Below, one piece after another: positions 17,030 to 25,263 of a stretch of 64,000 nt of DNA. The notes beneath the pieces were generated by a model. The model saw only the letters and a program-made list of their open reading frames with translations. It was not told where the DNA came from and searched no databases. The stretch spans positions 1-64,000 of the forward strand of contig SVFN01000018.1 of assembly GCA_015056815.1 (NCBI GenBank), written 5' to 3'. The position numbers were made by a program, and so were the translations under genes. Within the stretch, counting starts at the first letter, position 1; every line of letters starts with the position of its first letter. This DNA is from Lachnospiraceae bacterium (GTDB taxonomy: Bacteria > Bacillota > Clostridia > Lachnospirales > Lachnospiraceae).

Positions 17030-18312
17030 GAATTGTAAAACTGACAGAAGAAACAAAAAAGAGTATCTTGGATGATTTGTTAAAAAGAAGTCCGAATAAT
17101 TATACGCAGTATGAGCAAACCGTTAACGAGATCATAGAGAAGGTGCGAAACGAAAAGGATGCGGCTGTATTTTCCTATACGGAAAAGTTTGATCATTGTA
17201 CGCTGACTGCTGACACAGTCCGTGTCAGCGAAGAAGAGATCGAGGAAGCATTATCTGCTGTGGGAGAGAATTTTATCAAAGTCATGGAGAAGGCTGCGGA
17301 CAATATTCGCACCTACCATGAAAAGCAGGTACGCAACAGCTGGTTTGATGCCAAAGAGGATGGTACCATCTTAGGACAGAAGATCACGCCGATGGATCTG
17401 GTCGGGGTCTATGTGCCGGGTGGAAAAGCAGCTTATCCGTCCTCTACACTCATGAATGTGATCCCGGCGAAGGTGGCGGGGGTAAAGAGGATTATCATGT
17501 GTACACCGGCTGCGAACGGAAAAGTGAACCCCGGTACTCTTGCGGCTGCGAAGATCGCGGGAGTGACGGAAATCTATAAAGTGGGCGGTGCCCAGGCAAT
17601 CGCCGCGATGGCATATGGAACGGAGAGTATCCCGAAGGTGGATAAGATCGTAGGACCCGGCAATATTTTTGTGGCGCTTGCCAAAAAAGCGGTTTACGGA
17701 TATGTCAGCATTGATTCAATCGCGGGACCGAGTGAGATCCTGGTTTTAGCGGACGAGAGCGCCAATCCCCGTTTCGTGGCGGCAGATCTTTTGTCTCAGG
17801 CGGAGCATGATGAACTGGCGAGTGCGATCCTGATCACAGATTCCGAGAAACTGGCAGAGGAAGTCTCCAAAGAAGTGGACAGTTTCACAGCAGAACTTTC
17901 CCGTAAGGAGATCATACAGAAATCTCTGGATAATTATGGATATATCCTTTTGGTGGACAGCCTGGAGGAGGGAATCGAGGCGGCAAACGAGATCGCGTCA
18001 GAGCATATGGAAATCCTGACCAAAGATCCATGGGCGGTGATGCCAAAGATCCGTCATGCGGGTGCGATCTTCCTTGGACAGTATTCTTCAGAGCCTTTGG
18101 GAGATTATTTTGCGGGACCCAATCACGTTCTTCCCACCAATGGGACGGCAAAGTTTTTCTCACCGCTTAACGTGGATGACTTTGTGAAGAAGTCCAGCAT
18201 TATTTCCTACTCCTATGAGGCACTGAGAGAGATTCACAAGGATATCGAATTGTTTGCCGAAAAAGAGGGGCTGACGGCGCACGCGAATTCCATTAAGGTG
18301 AGATTTGAATGA
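17026..18312 (+). CDS. hisD: Histidinol dehydrogenase
   Basis: A 428-residue protein with conserved HisD blocks: VGVYVPGGKAAYPSSTLMN, the GPGNIFVALAKK and GPSEILVLADESA stretches, the Zn/substrate region LLSQAEHDEL and GPNHVLPTNGTAKF. It oxidises histidinol to histidine in two NAD+-dependent steps. Full length. The start overlaps the hisG stop codon. Confidence 0.95.
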   Translation: MRIVKLTEETKKSILDDLLKRSPNNYTQYEQTVNEIIEKVRNEKDAAVFSYTEKFDHCTLTADTVRVSEEEIEEALSAVGENFIKVMEKAADNIRTYHEKQVRNSWFDAKEDGTILGQKITPMDLVGVYVPGGKAAYPSSTLMNVIPAKVAGVKRIIMCTPAANGKVNPGTLAAAKIAGVTEIYKVGGAQAIAAMAYGTESIPKVDKIVGPGNIFVALAKKAVYGYVSIDSIAGPSEILVLADESANPRFVAADLLSQAEHDELASAILITDSEKLAEEVSKEVDSFTAELSRKEIIQKSLDNYGYILLVDSLEEGIEAANEIASEHMEILTKDPWAVMPKIRHAGAIFLGQYSSEPLGDYFAGPNHVLPTNGTAKFFSPLNVDDFVKKSSIISYSYEALREIHKDIELFAEKEGLTAHANSIKVRFE

Positions 18313-18327
18313 AAATTGAGTGAAAGA

Positions 18328-18387
18328 CTTCCGGATACGGACTTTAAACAGTATCCGGAAAATGATGCCGGATACGGAACTTAATAT
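18328..18387 (+). repeat. Family A stem-loop repeat between hisD and hisB
   Basis: A truncated right end (CCGGATACGGACTTTAAA) is followed directly by a full small copy. The copy starts ACAGTATCCGG, has stem GTATCCGG (18351-18358) / CCGGATAC (18368-18375) with a 9-nt loop, and ends GGAACTTAATA. The stem bases differ from those at 13089, but both arms change together. It lies just before the hisB ribosome site (gaaagga). Confidence 0.85.
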
Positions 18388-18402
18388 AGAAAGGAAAAAA
18401 TC

Positions 18403-18987
18403 ATGCGAAGTGCAGAAGTGACCAGGAAAACGAAGGAAACAGAAATTGATGTAAAGCTGGATATGGATGGTACGGGGGTTAGTGATGTGGCGACCGGCAT
18501 CGGCTTTTTTGACCATATGCTGGAAGGATTTTCAAAGCATGGTTTTTTTGATCTGATGATCACGACCAAAGGAGATCTTGAGGTGGATGGACATCACAGT
18601 GTGGAGGACACCGGGATCGTTCTTGGAAAAGCAATCAAAGAGGCTTTGGGAGACAAGAAGGGGATCAAACGCTTCGGATACTTTATCCTGCCAATGGATG
18701 ATGCACTGGCGCTGTGTGCCATTGATCTGGGAGGAAGACCGTATTTTTCTTTTGAGGCGGAATTTGACGCACCCATGATCGGCGATCTGGATACTCAGTT
18801 GATCCGGGAGTTTTTCTACGCGGTTTCCTACACTGCCGAAATGAATTTACATATCAGATTGTTATCCGGCATCAACGACCATCATAAGGCGGAGGCAATC
18901 TTCAAAGCGTTTGGAAAGGCTCTCGACGAAGCAAGCGGCTTTGACGAGAGAGTAAATGGCGTCTTAAGCACGAAAGGAGCTTTATGA
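18403..18987 (+). CDS. hisB: Imidazoleglycerol-phosphate dehydratase
   Basis: A 194-residue monofunctional IGPD: R-x-T-K-E-T-E start, [46 protein letters not shown] and the Mn-binding His-rich motif [17 protein letters not shown]. It dehydrates imidazoleglycerol phosphate. It is not fused to a histidinol-phosphatase. Its stop codon overlaps the hisI start. Confidence 0.95.
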   Translation: MRSAEVTRKTKETEIDVKLDMDGTGVSDVATGIGFFDHMLEGFSKHGFFDLMITTKGDLEVDGHHSVEDTGIVLGKAIKEALGDKKGIKRFGYFILPMDDALALCAIDLGGRPYFSFEAEFDAPMIGDLDTQLIREFFYAVSYTAEMNLHIRLLSGINDHHKAEAIFKAFGKALDEASGFDERVNGVLSTKGAL

Positions 18988-19322
18988 TGGAACAGGTAAC
19001 GATTACATTTCAGGATCTGAAATTAAACAGTGACGGCATGATCCCTGTCGTGGTGCAGGATCATCAGACAAATGAAGTGCTCATGGTGGCTTATATGAAT
19101 GAGGAAGCTTTTGATAAGACCTGTGAGACGCTGAAAATGACCTACTACAGCCGTTCACGCAACGAGCTCTGGATCAAGGGTGAGACCAGCGGACACTATC
19201 AGTATGTGAAATCTCTTGCGATCGACTGTGATAATGATACGTTGCTTGCCAAAGTAGAACAGGTGGGAGCAGCGTGCCATACAGGGAATTACAGTTGCTT
19301 TTATCGTGAGATTGCGCTGTAA
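18984..19322 (+). CDS. hisI: Phosphoribosyl-AMP cyclohydrolase
   Basis: A 112-residue HisI domain with [49 protein letters not shown] and the metal-binding cysteines. It opens the purine ring of PR-AMP. No HisE (PR-ATP pyrophosphatase) domain is fused. It overlaps hisB by 4 nt; ATG 18984 and ATG 18987 are both possible. It is the last gene before a terminator. hisC, hisH, hisA, hisF and hisE are not in the window. Confidence 0.94.
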   Translation: MMEQVTITFQDLKLNSDGMIPVVVQDHQTNEVLMVAYMNEEAFDKTCETLKMTYYSRSRNELWIKGETSGHYQYVKSLAIDCDNDTLLAKVEQVGAACHTGNYSCFYREIAL

Positions 19323-19375
19323 GTAGTATGAGAACTTTTACAAAATCTTTTATTATGTGAATATGGCTTTAAACG

Positions 19376-19421
19376 AGACAGGGAGACCCATATGGAAATA
19401 TGACCCCTGTCTCTTCTTGTA
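19376..19421 (+). terminator. Terminator of the his operon
   Basis: GAGACAGGG (19376-19384) pairs with CCCTGTCTC (19406-19414) over 9 bp with a 21-nt loop, followed by TTCTTGT. It lies 53 bp after hisI. The tail is only moderately T-rich. Confidence 0.75.
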
Positions 19422-19505
19422 TCGAATGATGATAATAGGAAGAATGCGCATAGTTTGTATAAAACAGGCATATCCTTTACAAAACCCAAAAAAGGACAAA
19501 GAAGC

Positions 19506-19808
19506 ATGCTACCTTTTTTCAATCACGAAAATGAACAGCCACATCAGGGCGTTTACCGTGCCTACTTAAACAGTCAGAGAAGCTATGAGGACAGACAAAA
19601 TGATTTTCATACGGAGAACGGTATGAAAAAAAGCAGTTTTGCGCTCAGGTTTTTTCTTTCCATTCTGGTCTTTGGATGTTATCTTTCTCTCAGAGACAGT
19701 ATGAGACAGGAAGTACATACTTACATCAAACCCGATTACAGTGATAGGGTATTAGAGTTTATGACGGATCTGACAGACACCGCTGTATCGGAAAAAACAA
19801 AAAAATAA
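19506..19808 (+). CDS. Small single-pass protein, unknown function
   Basis: About 100 residues from ATG 19506, which follows aaaggac. The frame opens at TTG 19455, which has no ribosome site. An N-terminal polar region (HENEQPHQGVYRAYLNSQRSYEDRQ) precedes one transmembrane helix (SFALRFFLSILVFGCYLSL), then a short C-terminal part ending in a Lys-rich tail. No family is recognised. It lies between two terminator-bounded units. Confidence 0.5.
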   Translation: MLPFFNHENEQPHQGVYRAYLNSQRSYEDRQNDFHTENGMKKSSFALRFFLSILVFGCYLSLRDSMRQEVHTYIKPDYSDRVLEFMTDLTDTAVSEKTKK

Positions 19809-19826
19809 ATTCAAAAAACAAATATT

Positions 19827-19842
19827 GTCCACCTGGGTGGAC
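19827..19842. other. Perfect palindrome upstream of the large surface-protein gene
   Basis: GTCCACC-TG-GGTGGAC forms a 7-bp perfect inverted repeat 80 bp before the start of the 1731-residue protein. It could be an operator or a leader hairpin. There is no T-tract after it. Confidence 0.4.
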
Positions 19843-19922
19843 TATGCAAATGAGAAAAAACATAATAAAATAAATACAAAATATGCCCAAGGGGATATCC
19901 GGGGTAAAAAGGAGGAATTAAT

Positions 19923-22900
19923 ATGAAACTGGCAAACGTTGTCCGGAAACGGACGATAGCAATGCTGCTTGTGATCGCGCTTGTGCTGAATCTGCTGCCC
20001 GCCCAGCAGATTAAGGCAGACACAGCGATTAAGCTTGCAGGAGAGGGAACAGAAGAAAGTCCGTATCTGATCGGATCAGAACAAGACTGGGAGACTTTTG
20101 CAACCATAATCAATGATGGTAAGCTGGAGAATCAGTACTACAGGCTGACTGAGGACATCAGTGTAACAGGCAAGGAAAACATGGTCGGCACGCAGGAGCA
20201 TAAGTTCAGCGGTGTTTTTGACGGAAACAGTCATGTTATCAAAGTGGATATTACGGATAATGACAATCATGCCACTGCGCTTTTTCGTTGTATTGGGGGA
20301 GCGACCATTAAGAATCTGACCGTAACAGGAAGGGTAGAAGGAACATTGCACTGTGCAGGACTTGCCGGATTCGCATGGGATGGCACAACCAACGAGATTA
20401 AAAATTGCTGGGTACAGACGAATGTTTTCTGTAATGGAGGCTCGCATTCCCACGCCGGAGGTATTCTCGGACATGGAAAGGCATCTACCACGACGATTAG
20501 TGACTGTCTCTTTACCGGAAGCATAGCAAATGCTACCACAAAGACCGGTGTTATCTATGGCTGGAGCGATGAGGGACAGCATAAGATCATTAACTGTCTG
20601 GCAGATCCTTCTGAACTCAAAGACTGCAAAGGTGTGGATCTGATGACGGGCAATAAGGTTCAGACAGTAGAAAATTGTTATAAAACCAAGAAATTCGGTA
20701 ATATGGGGACCTATACAAACAATACGGGAGAAGCTTTGAGGAAACAGCTTGGAGACGGCTGGATTGTAGAGGATGATAAAGTCCTTCCGAAGATGGAAAG
20801 TGCAGAAAACTATTTGATTAAAATCAATGATGCGAAATATGGAAGCATTTCTGTCAGCGCTCCTAAAGAAGTTTATAAATATAAGGATAAGATCGTGCTC
20901 GAACCGAAACCGGAGGAAGGATACCGGTTCAACGGTGTGAAAGTAAAGACGATACCGGAATCCGTATCAAATAATGAATCCGGCGAAGTTGTGAATGTTT
21001 CAGGGGGCAACACCTGGTATACGTTTGATAAGGAAAATCTTCCTAATTTCAAAATGCCCAGAGCGAATGTTGAGATTACACCTGTTTTTGTCAGCGAGAA
21101 TGAGCTGTATCTGGAAGTACCGCATTCGGGCAATCTGGAGGTAAAACTCCCGATTCCGAAGGCTGCAATCCATATTTATGATGACGGCGGTAAAAACGGT
21201 AGTTATGGTTCTGATTCTTCCGGCACCCTTACGTTAAAGGCACCGGAAGGTTATTATCCGAGCGTGACAGGAAATGTGAATACTCTGGACGATGATGTTC
21301 TGACAATCATCCGGGGAGAGAATGTTACAGAGTCCCAAAAGGAGGAATATTCCGGCAATAAAGAAATTACGGATTCGCTTGTAAGTGACAGTGATACCAT
21401 GGTCCTTCAATTTGAATCAGACGGCAATGGTACCAAAACTTCCGGCTTTGACTTAACTCTTACGCTGGCATCTGGCGAGGATATCATTGCAGAAGGATCT
21501 TGTGGAGCGCAAGCAAAATGGTCCCTGACAAGAGCTGGAAAGCTTAAGATTTCCGGAAGCGGAGATATGGATTCAATCAGCAAAAATGGTGTTTTCTGGA
21601 AAAAGTATGTGGAAAAGATCAAGACAGCAGAGATTGAAGCCGGGATCACAAAGATCAGCGAAAATGCTTTTGCAGATCATAACGCCCTTACGGATCTTTA
21701 TCTGGGACATACCTGGGCAGAAAGCAGAAAAATCGGTTTGAAAGCTGCCAATATTCCCGAGAACTGCGAGATCCATTATTATGACAATCCTTTAAGCACT
21801 CTTACATTGCCGGAAAATATGGAGATTGTGAAAGATGCAGAGGATAAGTGGAAAGACGGTAATAAATATAAACCGGAAGCGGTTATCGCTTTTTCCGTAA
21901 AACAGTATTACAAGGCAGAAAATGTCAAGGCAAACGGAACAGAGCTTACTCCGGATGAAGGTGTTTATACGATCAACATGGAAGATAAGGATGTGGTCGT
22001 AACTGCTGATGTAGAACATATCAGATATGCGATTAAATATGTGGTGGAAGAAGATGTTGATAATACTGCAAACACTGACAAAATTGATGCAGGAACCCCC
22101 TTGTATCTGAATGATCCCAAAAGGGAAGGATATATCTTCAAAGGCTGGTATACCGATGAAGAATGCAAGACTTTATGGACACAGGGTACGGTACCGACAG
22201 AAGACCTTACATTCTATCCTCGCTGGATCAAGATCCTGACTTATGATGAGGCATGTTATTTAACGCTTCCCCGGAATATGATCATTGTGGAAGATGCAGA
22301 AAAGGATATGAAGGTTTCTGAAAAGTATAAACCGGGTGCAGTTATTAAAGTGGCTGTTGAAGAGAATTATACTGCAAAGAATGTAAAAATGAATGATGAA
22401 GCCGTTGAACCCGATGAAAAAGGAGTATACACTTTCATTATGGGTGAGAAGGATGTCGTTGTAACTGCAGATATTTCAACGACGGAATTTCCGGTGATCT
22501 ATATGGTAGACGAAGATGTGGATAATAAGGACAATCCCGGAAGCGTTCTGATTGGACAGAAGTTAAACCTGACAGATCCCGAAAAAGAAGGATTTGTATT
22601 CAAGGGCTGGTTTACGGACGAAAACCTGAAAGAAGCATGGAATGCAAACCAGCAGATTTATCAAAAAGTTGTATTATACGCAAAATGGGTGAAACCGTAC
22701 ATTTATATCGATGAAAACGGCAACGAGCAGACCTGTGATGAGTATGAGATCCTTACCGATGAGACAAGAGATATGATCGGAAGCGAGAACGGACCAAAAG
22801 GCTGGTATGTCGTGGAGCATGATGTAACAATCCCGGAGCAGCTTGTAGTGGCATCCAAAACAGTAAAACTGCTTCTGTGTGACGGCGTGACTTTGAAGGC

Positions 22901-25118
22901 GGAAAAAGGAATTAAAGTAGCAAAAGGTACTACAAGCGACTGGTCGGGAGTGGAAACCACGATCAGCATTTACGGACAGAAAGAAGGAACCGGTACTTTG
23001 ATCGCAACCGGAGCAGACGGATTTGCCGGAATCGGCGGTTCCAATGGCAATCATGGCTGTCATGTCAATATCTATGGCGGAATCATCCATGCAACAGGTG
23101 ATACAAATGCATCAGGACTTGGCGGCGGCGGAAGCAGATGTGATGTTAATATCTACGGCGGTCAGGTGACTGCCAACGGTGGAGAGAACGGCTATGGTAT
23201 CGGCGGTACAAATGAAGCTACAAAATGTATCATCACCCTGAGCGGAGGATCCGTTAGCACTGATAGCGTAATGGGAACCGTTACGATCCCGGAGGGCAGA
23301 TATTTTGTTACAGAAGATGGTGCTGTATTAAAAGGAACCTTGAGTGAATTGCAAATACAGGAATTTGTTTCAAAACCGTCTTTCTGTGCATACAGAGTAG
23401 GTTTTAATACCGTAGGTGGTTCCAAACTTCCGGCACTTTACAATCACAAAGACGAGCTTTTGGAATTAAAGGAAGTACCCGTGAAAGAAGGAATGGCACT
23501 TGCAGGCTGGTATAAAGATGCTGCCTATACGGAAGAATGGAATATGGAAGAAGACCGTGTGACAGGAGACATTGTACTTTATGCAAAATGGGCGAAACCT
23601 TTGGATGAATCAAAAGTAGAGGTTGACACAAATTGCGGTTACAACGGAGAAGAACAATTACCGGCTGTCATGTATGACGGAGAATACCTTACCTATGATA
23701 AAGATTATACGATCGGGGTGGAGGGCGAGCATAAAAATGCAGGCACTTACACGGCAAAGATCACCTTTATCGGGGAATATACCGGTGAAATAAGCAGAGA
23801 ATTCAAGATTGACCGTAAGAAACTGGAGATCACATCCGTTTCTGTCAAAGATAAGAATTATGACGGTACTTTACAGGCAACTATCGAAAAAATCGATTTT
23901 GACGGAGGTCTGGAAGAAGATGATGTTACGATCGAGTCAGCAACAGCGACTTATGATTCTGCAAAAGCAGGAAACAAGAAAAAAGTAACCGCAAAAGACT
24001 TTACAATAAGTGGCGAGGATGCAGATAATTATACAGTAAAGGCAGAGCAGTTCGAGACAGAGGGAACGATTCTTCCACGTCCGGTCAGCATTAAAGCGCT
24101 GGATCAGAGCGTTTCTGCCAACAGCATGATTGAGACCGGTGCTTCCAAGACAGAAGTAACAGCGGGGTCTTATGCAGAGGGAGAGAAGATAAACGATATC
24201 TTACTGACAGCAGCGATTGGTTCGTCAAGACCGGGTACGGCACCGATCTATCCGGCAGAAGCAAAAATCTGTGATCAGGACGGCAATGACACGACAGAGA
24301 ATTATGAGATCACTTATATTCCGGGCTGGATCAAAGTGGCGAAAGGCCCGGCAAAGATCAAGAAGGCGCCTGTTGCAAATGATCTGACCTATACAGGAGG
24401 GGATCTGGAGCTTGTAAAAGAAGGACAGGCAGAGGGAGGTACTTTCGTTTACCGCCTCGGCGAAGGTGAGTTTAGCGAAAAGATTCCTACAGCCAGGGAA
24501 GAAGGTACTTATACCGTCCGTTACAAGGTAGTTGGAGATGAAGATCATATCGATCTGGCTTCAGAAGAATATCGCCTGGATGTAACGATTAAAAAAGCGG
24601 AAACGCAGGATGAGCCCGGAATAACAGATCCGAAGCCTGCTCCGGGGACAGATGTCAAGAAGCCTTCTTTGGCAAAAGCAGAAGGAACAGTTCTGACCTT
24701 GGCAGACGGTACGGCAGAGTATGTGGTTACTTCCAAGAGTGGAGAGACTCCTGCTGTCACATTCAGAAAACTTCTGAAAGCAGTGAAGAAAGTGAACATT
24801 CCTGCAGAAGTGACATTTGACAATGTAAATTATCAGGTGACAGGAATTGCACCTAAGGCATTTGCAAACAATAAGGCACTTACCAATGTTACGATCGGAA
24901 TCAACGTGACAACGATCGGCAAAGAGATCTTCAAGGGTTGCAAGAAGTTAAAATCCATCAATGTGAAGACCACGAAGCTGACGGCAAAGAGTGTTAAAAG
25001 CAAAGCGTTTAAGGGAATTAAGAATACCGTTAAGGTAAAAGTTCCGAAATCAAAGAAAGCGGATTATAAGAAACTTTTCCAGAAAAAAGGGCTTTCGAAA
25101 GATGTTAAGATCAAATAA
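19923..25118 (+). CDS. Large secreted modular surface protein
   Basis: 1731 residues with a clear signal peptide (1-33, ending QQIKA). Regions by approximate residue: GLUG/beta-helix-like (40-260); first InlB-type repeat ending GYIFKGWYTDE...FYPRW (700-767); second (850-923, FVFKGWFTDE...LYAKW); a glycine-rich beta-helix with repeated NIYGG (940-1117); third InlB-type repeat (1157-1227); YDG/MBG-like beta domains (1228-1390 and beyond); and C-terminal LRR_5-like repeats (1590-1731). No LPXTG or S-layer-homology domain is visible, so attachment is unknown. Ribosome site aaaggagg. A role in adhesion is inferred from the modules. Confidence 0.8.
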   Translation: MKLANVVRKRTIAMLLVIALVLNLLPAQQIKADTAIKLAGEGTEESPYLIGSEQDWETFATIINDGKLENQYYRLTEDISVTGKENMVGTQEHKFSGVFDGNSHVIKVDITDNDNHATALFRCIGGATIKNLTVTGRVEGTLHCAGLAGFAWDGTTNEIKNCWVQTNVFCNGGSHSHAGGILGHGKASTTTISDCLFTGSIANATTKTGVIYGWSDEGQHKIINCLADPSELKDCKGVDLMTGNKVQTVENCYKTKKFGNMGTYTNNTGEALRKQLGDGWIVEDDKVLPKMESAENYLIKINDAKYGSISVSAPKEVYKYKDKIVLEPKPEEGYRFNGVKVKTIPESVSNNESGEVVNVSGGNTWYTFDKENLPNFKMPRANVEITPVFVSENELYLEVPHSGNLEVKLPIPKAAIHIYDDGGKNGSYGSDSSGTLTLKAPEGYYPSVTGNVNTLDDDVLTIIRGENVTESQKEEYSGNKEITDSLVSDSDTMVLQFESDGNGTKTSGFDLTLTLASGEDIIAEGSCGAQAKWSLTRAGKLKISGSGDMDSISKNGVFWKKYVEKIKTAEIEAGITKISENAFADHNALTDLYLGHTWAESRKIGLKAANIPENCEIHYYDNPLSTLTLPENMEIVKDAEDKWKDGNKYKPEAVIAFSVKQYYKAENVKANGTELTPDEGVYTINMEDKDVVVTADVEHIRYAIKYVVEEDVDNTANTDKIDAGTPLYLNDPKREGYIFKGWYTDEECKTLWTQGTVPTEDLTFYPRWIKILTYDEACYLTLPRNMIIVEDAEKDMKVSEKYKPGAVIKVAVEENYTAKNVKMNDEAVEPDEKGVYTFIMGEKDVVVTADISTTEFPVIYMVDEDVDNKDNPGSVLIGQKLNLTDPEKEGFVFKGWFTDENLKEAWNANQQIYQKVVLYAKWVKPYIYIDENGNEQTCDEYEILTDETRDMIGSENGPKGWYVVEHDVTIPEQLVVASKTVKLLLCDGVTLKAEKGIKVAKGTTSDWSGVETTISIYGQKEGTGTLIATGADGFAGIGGSNGNHGCHVNIYGGIIHATGDTNASGLGGGGSRCDVNIYGGQVTANGGENGYGIGGTNEATKCIITLSGGSVSTDSVMGTVTIPEGRYFVTEDGAVLKGTLSELQIQEFVSKPSFCAYRVGFNTVGGSKLPALYNHKDELLELKEVPVKEGMALAGWYKDAAYTEEWNMEEDRVTGDIVLYAKWAKPLDESKVEVDTNCGYNGEEQLPAVMYDGEYLTYDKDYTIGVEGEHKNAGTYTAKITFIGEYTGEISREFKIDRKKLEITSVSVKDKNYDGTLQATIEKIDFDGGLEEDDVTIESATATYDSAKAGNKKKVTAKDFTISGEDADNYTVKAEQFETEGTILPRPVSIKALDQSVSANSMIETGASKTEVTAGSYAEGEKINDILLTAAIGSSRPGTAPIYPAEAKICDQDGNDTTENYEITYIPGWIKVAKGPAKIKKAPVANDLTYTGGDLELVKEGQAEGGTFVYRLGEGEFSEKIPTAREEGTYTVRYKVVGDEDHIDLASEEYRLDVTIKKAETQDEPGITDPKPAPGTDVKKPSLAKAEGTVLTLADGTAEYVVTSKSGETPAVTFRKLLKAVKKVNIPAEVTFDNVNYQVTGIAPKAFANNKALTNVTIGINVTTIGKEIFKGCKKLKSINVKTTKLTAKSVKSKAFKGIKNTVKVKVPKSKKADYKKLFQKKGLSKDVKIK

Positions 25119-25132
25119 TCAATAATGACAGG

Positions 25133-25164
25133 GCAGGCACTCCGTTTGGGGGTGCCTGCTTTTT
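25133..25164 (+). terminator. Rho-independent terminator
   Basis: GCAGGCAC (25133-25140) pairs with GTGCCTGC (25152-25159), extended by CC/GG pairs near the loop, then TTTTT. It ends the surface-protein transcript. Confidence 0.93.
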
Positions 25165-25227
25165 CGGATCGAAATAACTAGGTCGATATAGGAAATGTCA
25201 GGTAATTCCGGAGGACGAAGAAATGAT

Positions 25228-25256
25228 TTGATTTTATGACAGATTTAGCATATACT
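25228..25256 (+). promoter_or_regulatory. Promoter that places the start site at the start codon
   Basis: TTGATT (25228-25233), a 17-bp spacer and TATACT (25251-25256). The usual +1 distance falls at 25261-25264, at or within 3 nt of the ATG of the radical-SAM gene. In the gene's frame a stop at 25246-25248 excludes any longer start, and no ribosome site lies before 25264, so the mRNA may be leaderless. Confidence 0.65.
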
Positions 25257-25263
25257 TTTAAGT

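Noticed and set aside
19455-19505. Longer TTG start for the small protein before the large surface-protein gene
   Set aside because: No ribosome site precedes TTG 19455, whereas ATG 19506 has aaaggac at a suitable distance.
19827-19842. Cyclic-di-GMP riboswitch upstream of the large surface protein
   Set aside because: Only a single palindrome is present; the conserved GEMM core bases and second stem were not found.
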